A program made the translations under genes and the position numbers. Shown here one piece after another: positions 35,833 to 45,255 of a stretch of DNA of 64,000 nt; within the stretch, counting starts at the first letter, position 1, and each line of letters begins with the position of its first letter. The DNA is from Galbibacter sp038433465 (lineage in GTDB: Bacteria > Bacteroidota > Bacteroidia > Flavobacteriales > Flavobacteriaceae). The notes below the pieces were generated by a model. It saw nothing but the letters and a program-made list of their open reading frames with translations. It did not search any database and was not told the origin of the DNA. Location of the stretch: NCBI RefSeq assembly GCF_038433465.1, contig NZ_JAESVF010000007.1:62001-126000 (forward strand), written 5' to 3'.

Positions 35833-37944
35833 TTAATTCGCCTCATCTTTTAAAAGTGTAAGACATAAACGAATGGTCCAGTAGTCTATAGCTTCTTCAA
35901 AATGTTCAAAATAGACTTTTAATTGATCTGGATCGTTTAAAGTTTCTTTGGCTTTTTTTACTGCTTCTAAATCGGTTTTAGTAACAAACTTCATTAGGTC
36001 TATGGCTTTTCCTTCTTCGTAAAGTTTTGCCAAATGCGAGTAAATGGTTGTGGTGCTTAATTTTCTTTTTTGTGCAATTTCTTCAATTGATAATCCATCT
36101 TGATACAGCTGAAAAGTTTCGAGGTATGTTTTACCTTTTTTGCGTCCGCGTTTTTCGTCTTTCTGTTTATTAAAAGCAATAATTTCTTTGATGAATTGAT
36201 AGCCGTAGGTTTCCATCTTTCTTCTACCAACCCCGTTTATACGCATAAAGTCGTCGTCGGTAAGCGGGCGTTCTGCTTCAATTTCTTTCAGTGTAGCGTC
36301 GTTAAAAATTAAATAAGCAGGAATGTCTTCTTCATTGGCAATTTGTAAACGTAATTGGCGTAGACGTTCAAACAAACTGTCTTTTGATTTTGCTTGTTTT
36401 TTCGTTGTTTTTTCAGCAGAAATAATTGTAGTCTGAGGTTTTGTAAGTGCAACCTTTTTCGAATTGAAAAGTACTTCATGTGCCTGCGGAGTTAGTTTTA
36501 GTGCATTTTTTTCGTGAAAAGCAATTTCTAAAACTCCAAGATTAACCATTTGGATAATGTAATGTTGCCAATCTCTCCAAGAAATATCGCTACCAACGCC
36601 ATAGGTTTTTATGTGTTGGTATCCGTTTTCGATAACGTGTTGGTTGTGCGAACCTCTCAAAACATCAATTACAAGACTGATGTTTTCTTTTTCTTTTAAG
36701 CGCGCAATACACGACAGCGCTTTTTGGGTGATTATTGAGCCATCAAAAAATTGAGGTGGATTTTTACAAACATCGCAATTACCACAATCTTTCTCGATGT
36801 ATTCACCAAAATAACTAAGTAATATTTTTCTTCTGCAAGAAAGTGCATCGGCATATTGTTTCATGCGCTCCAGTTTTGCCATCTGTACTTCGCTATTACC
36901 ACTGCCTTCGGCAAACTTTTGTAGTTGCACCACATCGGCATAACTATGAAAAAGTAGGGTAGCAGATGGGAGTCCGTCTCGACCAGCACGACCAATTTCT
37001 TGGTAATAACCTTCTATGTTTTTAGGTAAATTGTAATGAATAACCCAACGTACATTCGATTTGTCGATTCCCATTCCAAAAGCAACGGTAGCGCAAACAA
37101 TTTGAGTTTTATCGTTGATAAAATCTTCTTGAACTTTAGAGCGTTTGTCGTGGTTTAATCCTGCGTGGTAGGCTTCTGCTTGAAAGCCCGCTTGTTGGAG
37201 TTTTTCTGATAAATTTTCGGTTGTTTTTCGGCTTAAACAATAAACAATACCACTTTCGGTAGGTCGACTGTTTAAAAACTGAACAATTTGTTTTATTCTA
37301 TCGGTACCAGGACGAACTTCTAAACTTAGATTTTTTCGGTCGAAGGAAGCTACAAACTTTTGCGCGTTCGGAATATTTAACTGCGTAGCAATATCTTCTC
37401 TTGTAGCTTTATCGGCGGTAGCAGTTAAGGCAATTAAAGGCGTGTTTGGAAATCTGTTTTTTAAGAAACCTAATTGTGTGTAAGCAGGTCTAAAATCGTG
37501 TCCCCATGATGAAATACAATGTGCCTCATCGACTGCAATTAAACTGATTTTAGTTGTGTTGAAAATGTTTTCTAAGTACGATAAACTTTCTGGAGCTACG
37601 TATAAAAGTTTGATTTCGCTACTTTCGATGACTTTAAAAATAGCTTCTTGTTCTTCTGTAGATTGACTGCTATTTAAGAAAGAAGCCGAAATACCATTTA
37701 CATTTAGCCCATCTACTTGGTCCTTCATTAAAGCAATAAGTGGCGAGATTACAATGGTTAATCCGTCGAGTAACAGTGCTGGTAATTGGTAACAAATAGA
37801 TTTTCCACCTCCAGTAGGCATAATCACGATACAATCGTCGCCTTTTAAAAGCGTGTCTATTATTTCTTTTTGAAGTGGTCTAAACGAGTCGTACCCAAAA
37901 TATTCTTTTAGGGTATTTTGTATGGCAGTTTCTTTCATCATCAT
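35833..37944 (-). CDS. recQ: ATP-dependent DNA helicase RecQ
   Basis: A 703-residue helicase. Motif I is IMPTGGGKSICYQLPA and the DEAH box is IAVDEAHCISSWGHDFRP. A second RecA-like domain has QEIGRAGRDGLPS. The RecQ-Ct zinc site uses CRRKILLSYFGE and CGNCDVCKNPP, and winged-helix and HRDC (about residues 520-600) domains follow. The C-terminal extension beyond the HRDC has a helix-turn-helix (LSIEEIAQKRKLSTTTIYSHL), a known accessory in Bacteroidota RecQ. The start is at the first of three Met codons. It acts in recombination and replication-fork repair. Confidence 0.96.
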   Translation of the reverse strand: MMMKETAIQNTLKEYFGYDSFRPLQKEIIDTLLKGDDCIVIMPTGGGKSICYQLPALLLDGLTIVISPLIALMKDQVDGLNVNGISASFLNSSQSTEEQEAIFKVIESSEIKLLYVAPESLSYLENIFNTTKISLIAVDEAHCISSWGHDFRPAYTQLGFLKNRFPNTPLIALTATADKATREDIATQLNIPNAQKFVASFDRKNLSLEVRPGTDRIKQIVQFLNSRPTESGIVYCLSRKTTENLSEKLQQAGFQAEAYHAGLNHDKRSKVQEDFINDKTQIVCATVAFGMGIDKSNVRWVIHYNLPKNIEGYYQEIGRAGRDGLPSATLLFHSYADVVQLQKFAEGSGNSEVQMAKLERMKQYADALSCRRKILLSYFGEYIEKDCGNCDVCKNPPQFFDGSIITQKALSCIARLKEKENISLVIDVLRGSHNQHVIENGYQHIKTYGVGSDISWRDWQHYIIQMVNLGVLEIAFHEKNALKLTPQAHEVLFNSKKVALTKPQTTIISAEKTTKKQAKSKDSLFERLRQLRLQIANEEDIPAYLIFNDATLKEIEAERPLTDDDFMRINGVGRRKMETYGYQFIKEIIAFNKQKDEKRGRKKGKTYLETFQLYQDGLSIEEIAQKRKLSTTTIYSHLAKLYEEGKAIDLMKFVTKTDLEAVKKAKETLNDPDQLKVYFEHFEEAIDYWTIRLCLTLLKDEAN

Positions 37945-37982
37945 TGCAAAGAAACAGCATTGGAGTTATAGCAAAAAGAGGA

Positions 37983-38543
37983 TTAGCTATTTTTTTTGAA
38001 CAACATCCATTCTTCTTTTAAAATTCCGTAGCAACAAGTGTTTCTTTTATAACCGTCGAGCAAATATACATTTCTGCGTAAAAGTCCTTCAAACTTGGCG
38101 CCTAGTTTTTCAACTGCTTTTCGCGAACGAAAGTTACGCTCGTCTATTCTAAACTCTACTTTTTCAAAATTCATTTTAAAAAAAGCATAGTCCAACATAA
38201 GGTGCTTCATGGCTGTATTTAAACCAGTTCCGTGAAAATCTCGACCAATCCAAGTAGACCCAATATGTAGCACTTTGTTGTACCAATCGATGTTCATGTA
38301 TCGTGTAGAACCTGCGTAGCTGTTTTTCCTTTTGTCGTAAATTATAAAAGGAATGGCAGTATTATTTTCGGCATTTGCTAAAGCCGTTTTTACATACTGT
38401 GTAAGCGTTTGTAGGGTAGAAATATTTGAAGGCGAGTATTGTACCAAATCTTTTTCGGATGCAATGGCATATAAATTCTTGAAATTCTCAAGCGACAAAG
38501 GCATAAGTTTTACAATTTCGTTTTCTAGAGTCGGAATATTCAT
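37983..38543 (-). CDS. GNAT family N-acetyltransferase
   Basis: A 186-residue RimJ/RimL-type acetyltransferase. It has the N-terminal VKLMPLSLENFKNLYAIA and the acetyl-CoA segment GTGLNTAMKHLMLDYAF. Next comes VEFRIDERNFRSRKAVEKLGAKFEG, the usual neighbouring strand-helix signature, then the end RNVYLLDGYKRNTCCYGI. I start it at the ATG at 38541-38543 (MNIPTLENE), because the longer in-frame extension runs through the divergent thioesterase start region. The substrate is unknown. Confidence 0.88.
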   Translation of the reverse strand: MNIPTLENEIVKLMPLSLENFKNLYAIASEKDLVQYSPSNISTLQTLTQYVKTALANAENNTAIPFIIYDKRKNSYAGSTRYMNIDWYNKVLHIGSTWIGRDFHGTGLNTAMKHLMLDYAFFKMNFEKVEFRIDERNFRSRKAVEKLGAKFEGLLRRNVYLLDGYKRNTCCYGILKEEWMLFKKNS

Positions 38544-38580
38544 TGCGGTTGTTGTATTTTTACAATCCAAAAGTAGACAT

Positions 38581-39006
38581 ATGAATCCTGATAAAGAAAC
38601 AATATTGTCGATTATCCGTGAGCGTTGCAAAAATACGCTTATGGAAACTCTTGAAATCGAATATACAGAAATTGGAGAAGATTATCTAATTGCCAAAATG
38701 CCTGTTACGCCACGCGTGCATCAACCAGACGGAGTACTTCACGGCGGAGCGATGGTGGCATTGGCGGAAAGTGTTGGGAGTGCGGCTTCTTATATTTTTT
38801 TAAATACTGATGAGTTTTTTATCCGCGGAATTGAAATTTCGGCAAATCATGTAAAAAGTATCAAAGAAGGATGGGTTTTTGCAAAAGCTACTTTTTTGCA
38901 CAAAGGAAGAACAACACAACTTTGGGAGATTAAAATTACGGATGAAGAAAGTCGTTTGATTTCTATTTGTAAGCTTACAACAATTGCCTTACCAAAATCG
39001 AATTAA
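38581..39006 (+). CDS. PaaI-type hotdog-fold thioesterase
   Basis: A 141-residue hotdog thioesterase with the family core HQPDGVLHGGAMVALAESVGSAAS. The start is at the ATG at 38581; upstream in-frame codons overlap the divergent acetyltransferase gene. Position directly before menF suggests it may act as the DHNA-CoA thioesterase of menaquinone synthesis (MenI role). The family is broad, so this is inference. Its stop lies 4 bases before the menF ATG. The 37-base divergent gap must hold both promoters. Confidence 0.9.
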   Translation: MNPDKETILSIIRERCKNTLMETLEIEYTEIGEDYLIAKMPVTPRVHQPDGVLHGGAMVALAESVGSAASYIFLNTDEFFIRGIEISANHVKSIKEGWVFAKATFLHKGRTTQLWEIKITDEESRLISICKLTTIALPKSN

Positions 39007-39010
39007 ATTC

Positions 39011-40072
39011 ATGGAGGTAACACCAACATCTTTTTTTGAAGTTGTTTCTACGCAGTTTGAGAATTCGCTTCCGTTTGTAATTTATAACAAACCAAACAGT
39101 AATGAAATAAGTGGTTTATTGCAATCTAGCGATGTGTTGTTTACTGCGGAAACTTATACTGAAAGCGGATTTGTTTTTGCACCTTTTGATGCTGATGAAG
39201 TGGCGGTAATGATTCCGTTTTCTGAATCGAAAAAAGTGTCATGTTCAGTAGGTTTTTCAGCTGATGACGTTCAAGAAATAGAAAATATTGAAGCAACTTC
39301 AGCAGAAAAAAATCATATTTCTTTAGTCGAAAAAACAATCAATGAGATAAACACTTCAGCAATAAAAAAAATTGTTATTTCTAGAACTAAGGAAGTACAA
39401 GTTGCTACATTCGACTTTATTTCGGTTTTTAAAAAACTCGTAAAAACATATCCTACAGCTTTTTGCTACGCGTGGTATCATCCTAAAGTAGGGTTTTGGA
39501 TGGGTGCAACTCCAGAAACTTTACTCACTTTAAACGGAAATGCATTTCAAACCATGGCGCTTGCGGGAACTCAGCCGTATAAAAACACCATAGATGTGTT
39601 GTGGGGAGCTAAGGAACAAGAGGAGCAACGTTTGGTTACAGAGTCGATTGTAAATAATTTAAAGCCGATTACAACCAATTTGCAAGTTTCGGAAGTTGAA
39701 ACGATTAAGGCAGGGACATTACTACATTTAAGAACTGTAATTAATGGAACGCTTGGCGATACTACGGTGAAAGATTTTATTTACCGACTGCATCCAACTC
39801 CCGCTGTTTGTGGGTTACCAATGCAAGATGCAAAGGCTTTTATTTTAAAAAATGAAGGTTATCCTAGAAGGTTTTACACTGGCTTTTTAGGAGAACTTAA
39901 TGCCGATAAAACTCATACTGAATTGTATGTGAATTTACGTTGTATGGAATATGTGGAAGAGAAACTCCTGTTGTATGTAGGTGGTGGAATCACCAAAGAT
40001 TCTGATGCTAAATCGGAGTGGGAGGAAACCGAAAACAAAACCCAAACCATGCTAAATGTACTTGCAAAATAA
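39011..40072 (+). CDS. menF: isochorismate synthase (chorismate-binding family)
   Basis: A 353-residue chorismate-binding enzyme. It has IKKIVISRTKEV, then GFWMGATPETLL, the HPTPAVCGLPMQDA segment, YPRRFYTGFLGEL and the C-terminal VGGGITKDSDAKSEWEETENK. It makes isochorismate, the entry to menaquinone. The ATG at 39011 is preferred over a TTG 27 bases upstream that lies within the thioesterase gene. The menaquinone neighbours (menD follows) argue against a siderophore or salicylate role. Confidence 0.92.
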   Translation: MEVTPTSFFEVVSTQFENSLPFVIYNKPNSNEISGLLQSSDVLFTAETYTESGFVFAPFDADEVAVMIPFSESKKVSCSVGFSADDVQEIENIEATSAEKNHISLVEKTINEINTSAIKKIVISRTKEVQVATFDFISVFKKLVKTYPTAFCYAWYHPKVGFWMGATPETLLTLNGNAFQTMALAGTQPYKNTIDVLWGAKEQEEQRLVTESIVNNLKPITTNLQVSEVETIKAGTLLHLRTVINGTLGDTTVKDFIYRLHPTPAVCGLPMQDAKAFILKNEGYPRRFYTGFLGELNADKTHTELYVNLRCMEYVEEKLLLYVGGGITKDSDAKSEWEETENKTQTMLNVLAK

Positions 40073-40128
40073 GATGGTTTTATAAAATAGTTTCTTGTTT
40101 TTATTTGTTTGAATAATAGTCTGACCTA

Positions 40129-40314
40129 TTAAAAAAGTAGTAAAAATCAAGGAAGCAGCAGTGGTAGAAGCTAAAAAGCTGTTTGAGCGAAGCGAGTTCT
40201 TTTTAGCTGTGGTGGGTGTTTCCGTAGATTTTCTTATGCTTTTTTAATCAGTCTTGACTTTCCTGCCTACCGCAGGCAGGTTTGTTTCGTTTTTGTGTCA
40301 AGACAAAAATGAAA
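40129..40314. repeat. family C hairpin repeat, full copy 1
   Basis: The outer arms TTAAAAAAG (40129-40137) and CTTTTTTAA (40239-40247) enclose GGAA/TTCC and the inner arms AGCTAAAAAG (40169-40178) and CTTTTTAGCT (40199-40208). A distal module follows: GTCTTGAC, CCTGCC-TACCGCA-GGCAGG (40262-40280), then a T-rich run and GTCAAGAC. It fills most of the gap between menF and menD. See 53814-53991 for the second full copy. Confidence 0.8.
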
Positions 40315-40440
40315 GTATTAATAATTTATAGTGTATTGAAGTTGAATTAAACGCTTACTTTGATTTTCACCTTTGTTTAAAAGAATGAATTATCAATTTT
40401 CTTTTACAGTAATATCAATTTATAAGTGGTATAATTTGAG

Positions 40441-40448
40441 TACTTTTG
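40441..40448 (+). promoter_or_regulatory. -7 box upstream of menD
   Basis: TACTTTTG, an exact TAnnTTTG match, 30 bases before the menD ATG. It would uncouple menD from menF, which lies beyond the family C repeat. No clear -33 TTTG at ideal spacing. Confidence 0.55.
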
Positions 40449-40477
40449 TAGATAGAAATCATTAGTTTTTTATTTTG

Positions 40478-42250
40478 ATGAAGTATTCTAACATTCCGTT
40501 AGCACAAACAGTTTCTGCATTGTGTAAAGCCAAAGGAATTGAACATATTGTAATTTCTCCAGGGAGTAGAAATGCACCTTTAACCATAAGTTTTACTGAA
40601 GATTCTTTTTTTAAAACCTACAGTGTTGTAGACGAACGAAGCGCTGCTTTTTTTGCATTAGGAATAGCGCAACAAATTAAAAAGCCTGTGGCTTTGGTTT
40701 GTTCTTCGGGGTCTGCTTTGCTAAATTATTATCCTGCAATTTCAGAAGCTTTTTACAGCGATATTCCGTTGGTGGTGCTTTCGGCAGATAGACCTTCTTA
40801 TAGAATTGATATTGGCGACGGACAAACCATCCGTCAAGACCATGTGTATGAGCGCCATATTTTGTATTCAGCAAATTTAAAACAAGATATACGTGGAGAG
40901 GATGTAAAGGTTTTAGGTGATGGAAAAAACAAACCTAAACTGGATAAAATTTTAGACCCAATTCAGCTTCAAAATGGTATACAAACATATAACGAAAAGG
41001 AAATTAATACGGCCTTAAACACAGCTTTTGAGCAAAGCGGACCAGTACATATTAATATTCCGTTTGAAGAGCCACTGTATCAAAAAGTGGAAGAGCAGTT
41101 TGTAAAGCCAAAAGATATAGCTTTTAATCCAGTTGAAGAAAATTATACTACAGAAACGCTCAAACATTATATTGATATTTGGAATAACGCAAAGCGAAAA
41201 ATGATTTTAGTTGGAGTTTTAGCACCCAATAGCATTGATTCTGCTTTGTTGGAAATTTTAGCAAACGACGAATCGGTTGTGGTATTTACCGAAACAACCT
41301 CAAATTTGAATCATTCAAATTTCTTCCCGAACATCGATAAAATTATAGCTCCGCTAGAAAAGCTAGAAGATGCCGATACTCATTTTAAAGCATTGCAACC
41401 AGAAGTGTTGTTAACTTTGGGAGGGATGGTAGTTTCCAAAAAAATAAAAGCATTTTTAAGAAAGTATCAGCCAGCAAATCATTGGCATATCGACACAAAG
41501 AAAGCGTATGACACATACTATTGCTTAAACAAGCATTTTAAAACAACACCAAATACATTTCTTAAAGTTTTTACTGAAAGTGTTGTTCCGCAACAAAACG
41601 AATATCAACCAAGTTGGTTGGCTATTAAAGCTAGAAGAAGTAATGCACATAAAGAATATGTGGTGCAAATTCCGTTTTCCGACTTTAAAGTGTACGAGCG
41701 TATTTTAAAAACAATTCCAGAGAATTATCAGTTGCAATTAAGTAATAGTTCGACCATTCGGTATGCGCAATTGTTTCAGTTAAACGAATCTTTACATGTA
41801 TTTTGTAATCGCGGTACTAGTGGTATTGACGGAAGTACAAGTACTGCAGTTGGAGCATCCGTAGTAGCAAACAGACCAGTACTTTTTATTACTGGAGATT
41901 TGAGTTTCTTTTACGATTCGAATGCACTTTGGAACAATTACATCAATCATCAGTTTAGAATAATTGTTATAAATAATGGAGGAGGAGGTATCTTCAGAAT
42001 CCTTCCTGGCGATAAAGATTCTGATAAATTTGATACTTATTTCGAAACCACACACGAGCTCAATGCAAAAGGTTTGTGTGAAACTTATGGAATTCAATAT
42101 CAATCGGTAAACTCAGAAGAAGCTTTAGAACAAGCTTTACCAAACTTTTACAAAAGTAGCAAGCGCCCTTCATTGTTAGAAATATTTACGCCACGAAAAA
42201 TTAATGATGAAATTTTACTCAATTATTTTAGTTTTCTAAGTAAAAATTAA
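40478..42250 (+). CDS. menD: SEPHCHC synthase (2-succinyl-5-enolpyruvyl-6-hydroxy-3-cyclohexene-1-carboxylate synthase)
   Basis: A 590-residue ThDP enzyme that joins isochorismate and 2-oxoglutarate. The N-terminal region has IEHIVISPGSRNAPLT and the activating Glu in VVDERSAAFFALG. The ThDP domain has NRGTSGIDGSTSTAVGASV, TGDLSFFYDSNAL and INNGGGGIF. I use the ATG at 40478 rather than a TTG one codon earlier. It is followed closely by a DUF2853 gene. Confidence 0.95.
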   Translation: MKYSNIPLAQTVSALCKAKGIEHIVISPGSRNAPLTISFTEDSFFKTYSVVDERSAAFFALGIAQQIKKPVALVCSSGSALLNYYPAISEAFYSDIPLVVLSADRPSYRIDIGDGQTIRQDHVYERHILYSANLKQDIRGEDVKVLGDGKNKPKLDKILDPIQLQNGIQTYNEKEINTALNTAFEQSGPVHINIPFEEPLYQKVEEQFVKPKDIAFNPVEENYTTETLKHYIDIWNNAKRKMILVGVLAPNSIDSALLEILANDESVVVFTETTSNLNHSNFFPNIDKIIAPLEKLEDADTHFKALQPEVLLTLGGMVVSKKIKAFLRKYQPANHWHIDTKKAYDTYYCLNKHFKTTPNTFLKVFTESVVPQQNEYQPSWLAIKARRSNAHKEYVVQIPFSDFKVYERILKTIPENYQLQLSNSSTIRYAQLFQLNESLHVFCNRGTSGIDGSTSTAVGASVVANRPVLFITGDLSFFYDSNALWNNYINHQFRIIVINNGGGGIFRILPGDKDSDKFDTYFETTHELNAKGLCETYGIQYQSVNSEEALEQALPNFYKSSKRPSLLEIFTPRKINDEILLNYFSFLSKN

Positions 42251-42289
42251 TAATTTTAAGTCGACTTAATAAAATAATAAAAAATAATT

Positions 42290-42628
42290 ATGAGTAAAAG
42301 AGACGAATTAGTAGAAAAATATGCCACAGATTTAAAAGAAAAATGTGGTGTTACTGCAGATACAGATTTGCTAACAAAAGTAGTTGTTGGATTAGGACCA
42401 GCAGTTTACAACGCAGATGCTTCTATGGTATCTGGTTCTGACGAGAAAGAATTGGAAACCATTAAAAACAACTTCTTGATTAAAAAATTAGGTCTTTCTG
42501 CTTCAGACGATTTGGATGGTGCTATTGATTCAGTAATCGAAAAATACGGAAGATCAAACCGTAATAAATACAGAGCTGTAGTGTATTATTTATTAGTAAA
42601 ACACTTCAAAAAAGAGTCAGCATATTAA
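42290..42628 (+). CDS. DUF2853 family protein
   Basis: A 112-residue, wholly alpha-helical-looking soluble protein of the DUF2853 family (MSKRDELVEKYATDLKEKCG, then LIKKLGLS and RSNRNKYRAVVYYLLVKHF). Function is unknown. It lies 39 bases after menD and is ended by a strong terminator, so it may be cotranscribed with menD. A link to menaquinone is not established. Confidence 0.85.
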   Translation: MSKRDELVEKYATDLKEKCGVTADTDLLTKVVVGLGPAVYNADASMVSGSDEKELETIKNNFLIKKLGLSASDDLDGAIDSVIEKYGRSNRNKYRAVVYYLLVKHFKKESAY

Positions 42629-42650
42629 TCTGTACTTTTGATAGATATTG

Positions 42651-42678
42651 AAAAGGCATTTTTTAATGCCTTTTTTTT
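42651..42678 (+). terminator. intrinsic terminator after the DUF2853 gene
   Basis: AAAAGGCATT-TTTT-AATGCCTTTT (42651-42660 with 42665-42674) followed by further Ts. Confidence 0.93.
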
Positions 42679-42766
42679 GTTTCTAATTTTATGGAATCCT
42701 TCGGAAATATTTAAAAAATTCAGATTAAATAACGTCCTTTGCAAAAGATAAAACAATAAGGTTTAG

Positions 42767-43600
42767 ATGATACAAATAGGAGAATACAATACATTGGAAA
42801 TATTAAGAGAAACCTCTGTAGGTTTGTTTTTGGGAGATGAAGAAGGAAATGATATTTTATTGCCTAACAAGTACGTACCTCAAGAATACGAAATTGGAGA
42901 TACCTTGGCGGTATTTTGTTACCTTGACCACGAAGAACGCCCAATTGCAACTACATTAATCCCGAAAATTACACGTAATAAATTTGCGTTGCTTAAAGTG
43001 GTAGAAGTAAACCGTATTGGAGCCTTTTTAGATTGGGGACTTGAAAAACATTTGTTTGCGCCATACAAAGAGCAAGCACGCCCAATGGAAGAAGGAAAAC
43101 GTTATTTGGTGTATGCTTTTCTAGACGATGAATCTAACCGAATGGTGGCTTCGAGTAAAACCAATCAATACCTAAGCAACGAAAGTTTATCGGTTGAATT
43201 GTACGAAGAAGTATCGCTTATTGTGTCTCGTTTTACAGAACTTGGAGTGGAAGTTATTATAAACGAATTACATAAAGGATTGGTGTATAACGATGAGATT
43301 TATGCCGATTTAAAACTGGGACAAAACCTTAAAGGATATATCAAAAAGATTCGTCCAGACCACAAAATAGACGTTAGTTTACAACCTATTGGCTACAAAA
43401 ATATTGAGCCTTCTTCTCAAAAAGTGCTCGATGCGATTAAACGAAACGGAGGTTTCTTAGGATTGCACGACAAAAGTGCTCCAGAAGATGTAAAAGCGAT
43501 ATTAGGAATGAGTAAGAAAAGCTTCAAAAAAGCAATAGGTTCTTTGTATAAAGACAAGCAAATACTCATTAAAGAAGACGGAATTACCTTGGTTGACTAG
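42767..43600 (+). CDS. S1-domain RNA-binding protein, CvfB/YitL family
   Basis: A 277-residue protein with tandem S1-like domains (IGEYNTLEILRETSVGLFLGD, KVVEVNRIGAFLDWGLEKHLFAP and a later DHKIDVSLQP strand region). A C-terminal winged helix (ILGMSKKSFKKAIGSLYKD) closes it. The architecture matches CvfB (conserved virulence factor B), an RNA-binding protein of unclear role. It sits alone between menD-DUF2853 and menB. Confidence 0.88.
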   Translation: MIQIGEYNTLEILRETSVGLFLGDEEGNDILLPNKYVPQEYEIGDTLAVFCYLDHEERPIATTLIPKITRNKFALLKVVEVNRIGAFLDWGLEKHLFAPYKEQARPMEEGKRYLVYAFLDDESNRMVASSKTNQYLSNESLSVELYEEVSLIVSRFTELGVEVIINELHKGLVYNDEIYADLKLGQNLKGYIKKIRPDHKIDVSLQPIGYKNIEPSSQKVLDAIKRNGGFLGLHDKSAPEDVKAILGMSKKSFKKAIGSLYKDKQILIKEDGITLVD

Positions 43601-43734
43601 TTTTGTTTTTTCTGCTGAATAATCACCTTAAAATAATTCAGCAACACACTTTTTAATTCCTTTCAGCAAAAGAAGTTGAGGAATTAAACCTTTAAAAAAT
43701 CTTGAAAATATTTAATATTCAAAAGTATATCTTT

Positions 43735-43742
43735 TACTTTTG
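43735..43742 (+). promoter_or_regulatory. -7 box of menB
   Basis: TACTTTTG, an exact TAnnTTTG match, ends 18 bases before the menB ATG. Its last bases coincide with an upstream in-frame TTG (43740), which argues that this TTG is not the start codon. Confidence 0.55.
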
Positions 43743-43760
43743 AAAAAAATACAAATAAAC

Positions 43761-44603
43761 ATGAGCGAACCACAGTGGAAAACTGCTAAGGAGTTTGAAG
43801 ATATAACCTATAAAAAAGCAAATGGTGTAGCGCGTATTGCTTTTAATCGTCCGAATGTTAGAAACGCTTTCAGACCAAAAACTACAAGCGAACTGTATCA
43901 AGCATTTTACGATGCGCAAGAAGATACAAGCATCGGGGTAGTTTTACTTTCTGCTGAAGGACCTTCAACTAAAGACGGCGTGTACTCGTTTTGTAGTGGT
44001 GGAGACCAAAAGGCAAGAGGACATCAAGGGTATGTTGGAGACGACGGAATGCACCGACTTAATATTTTGGAAGTGCAACGCCTTATTCGTTTTATGCCAA
44101 AAGTGGTTATTGCAGTTGTTCCAGGTTGGGCAGTAGGTGGCGGACACAGTTTACATGTTGTTTGTGATATGACGTTGGCCAGTAAAGAACACGCTATTTT
44201 TAAGCAAACCGATGCCGATGTTACAAGTTTTGACGGCGGATATGGGTCGGCTTATTTAGCAAAAATGGTAGGTCAGAAAAAAGCTAGAGAGATATTTTTC
44301 TTAGGAAGAAATTACTCTGCTCAAGAAGCCTACGAAATGGGAATGGTAAATGCTGTAATTCCTCATGATGAATTAGAAGCAACTGCCTATCAATGGGCAC
44401 AAGAAATATTAGAAAAATCGCCAACATCTATTAAAATGTTGAAGTTTGCTATGAACTTGACTGATGATGGAATGGTTGGACAACAAGTATTTGCAGGGGA
44501 AGCTACTCGTTTGGCTTATATGACAGAAGAAGCCAAAGAAGGTAGAAATGCGTTTTTAGAGAAAAGAAAACCAAATTTTAAAGATATTAAGTGGATTCCT
44601 TAG
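43761..44603 (+). CDS. menB: 1,4-dihydroxy-2-naphthoyl-CoA synthase
   Basis: A 280-residue crotonase-fold enzyme. It has IAFNRPNVRNAFRPKTTSEL, the substrate loop FCSGGDQKARGHQGYVGD, oxyanion-hole glycines in PGWAVGGGHSLHVVCD, and DADVTSFDGGYGSAYLA. It ends in the typical C-terminal FLEKRKPNFKDIKWIP. It cyclises succinylbenzoyl-CoA. The ATG at 43761 (MSEPQWKTA) is chosen over the TTG at 43740. Confidence 0.96.
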   Translation: MSEPQWKTAKEFEDITYKKANGVARIAFNRPNVRNAFRPKTTSELYQAFYDAQEDTSIGVVLLSAEGPSTKDGVYSFCSGGDQKARGHQGYVGDDGMHRLNILEVQRLIRFMPKVVIAVVPGWAVGGGHSLHVVCDMTLASKEHAIFKQTDADVTSFDGGYGSAYLAKMVGQKKAREIFFLGRNYSAQEAYEMGMVNAVIPHDELEATAYQWAQEILEKSPTSIKMLKFAMNLTDDGMVGQQVFAGEATRLAYMTEEAKEGRNAFLEKRKPNFKDIKWIP

Positions 44604-44639
44604 CAAGTGCATAAATGTTTAATTAAAAACGAATCGAAT

Positions 44640-45248
44640 ATGCCTTACATAGACGAAAATCATTTAGTTAACTTGCATAAAACCATAGAGTCTAAAGAAA
44701 TTACAGAAGCTAGACTTTTAAATGAATTAAGAAAAAATAGAGCCGAGAAAGAACAATTGTACCGCTCTAAAAATATTTTCAAATGGAGCGCCTTATTTTT
44801 AGGTACTTTTATTTTGTTTGGGTTTGTTTTATATATTGTAAAGCCTTCATTTTTTGTAAGTGACCAATATTTACAGTCTGAAAATAAACTGTTAATCGAT
44901 AAAGAAGAAGTTCAGTTGTATCAACATCAAATTTCTGCTTTGCAAGAAAATTTACGTGATTCAGAAAGTACTTTAAACACTGTTGATTACAGAGATTTAA
45001 ACACAGAAGTGATTTACGCAGTACAAGTTGCTGCTCTAGAAAGTAAAGATCTTTCGTTGTATTCTGAAGAACTCAGAAATATCAGTCAGTATAAAGATAA
45101 ACCATACAATAAATACTCTTTGGGGAATTTCACTTCTTTGGAAGATGCTAAAATATTCCGAAAAGAGTTAGTTTCACTCGGATTTCAAGATGCGTTTGTA
45201 GCTTCTTATCAAAATGGTAAACGCATAAAAATAGAAGAAGCATTATAA
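44640..45248 (+). CDS. single-pass membrane protein with coiled coil and SPOR-like domain
   Basis: A 202-residue protein with a charged cytoplasmic helix (residues 1-45), one transmembrane helix (about 48-70, WSALFLGTFILFGFVLYIV) and an extracytoplasmic coiled coil (about 78-115). The C-terminal segment has the SPOR-like pattern VIYAVQVAALES, then YNKYSLGNFTSLEDAKIFRKEL and FQDAFVASYQNGKRI. SPOR domains bind denuded peptidoglycan at division sites, so a septal role is possible. The start is the ATG at 44640; a GTG 33 bases upstream is less likely. It lies 36 bases after menB and 7 bases before menA. Confidence 0.78.
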   Translation: MPYIDENHLVNLHKTIESKEITEARLLNELRKNRAEKEQLYRSKNIFKWSALFLGTFILFGFVLYIVKPSFFVSDQYLQSENKLLIDKEEVQLYQHQISALQENLRDSESTLNTVDYRDLNTEVIYAVQVAALESKDLSLYSEELRNISQYKDKPYNKYSLGNFTSLEDAKIFRKELVSLGFQDAFVASYQNGKRIKIEEAL

Positions 45249-45255
45249 TTTATAC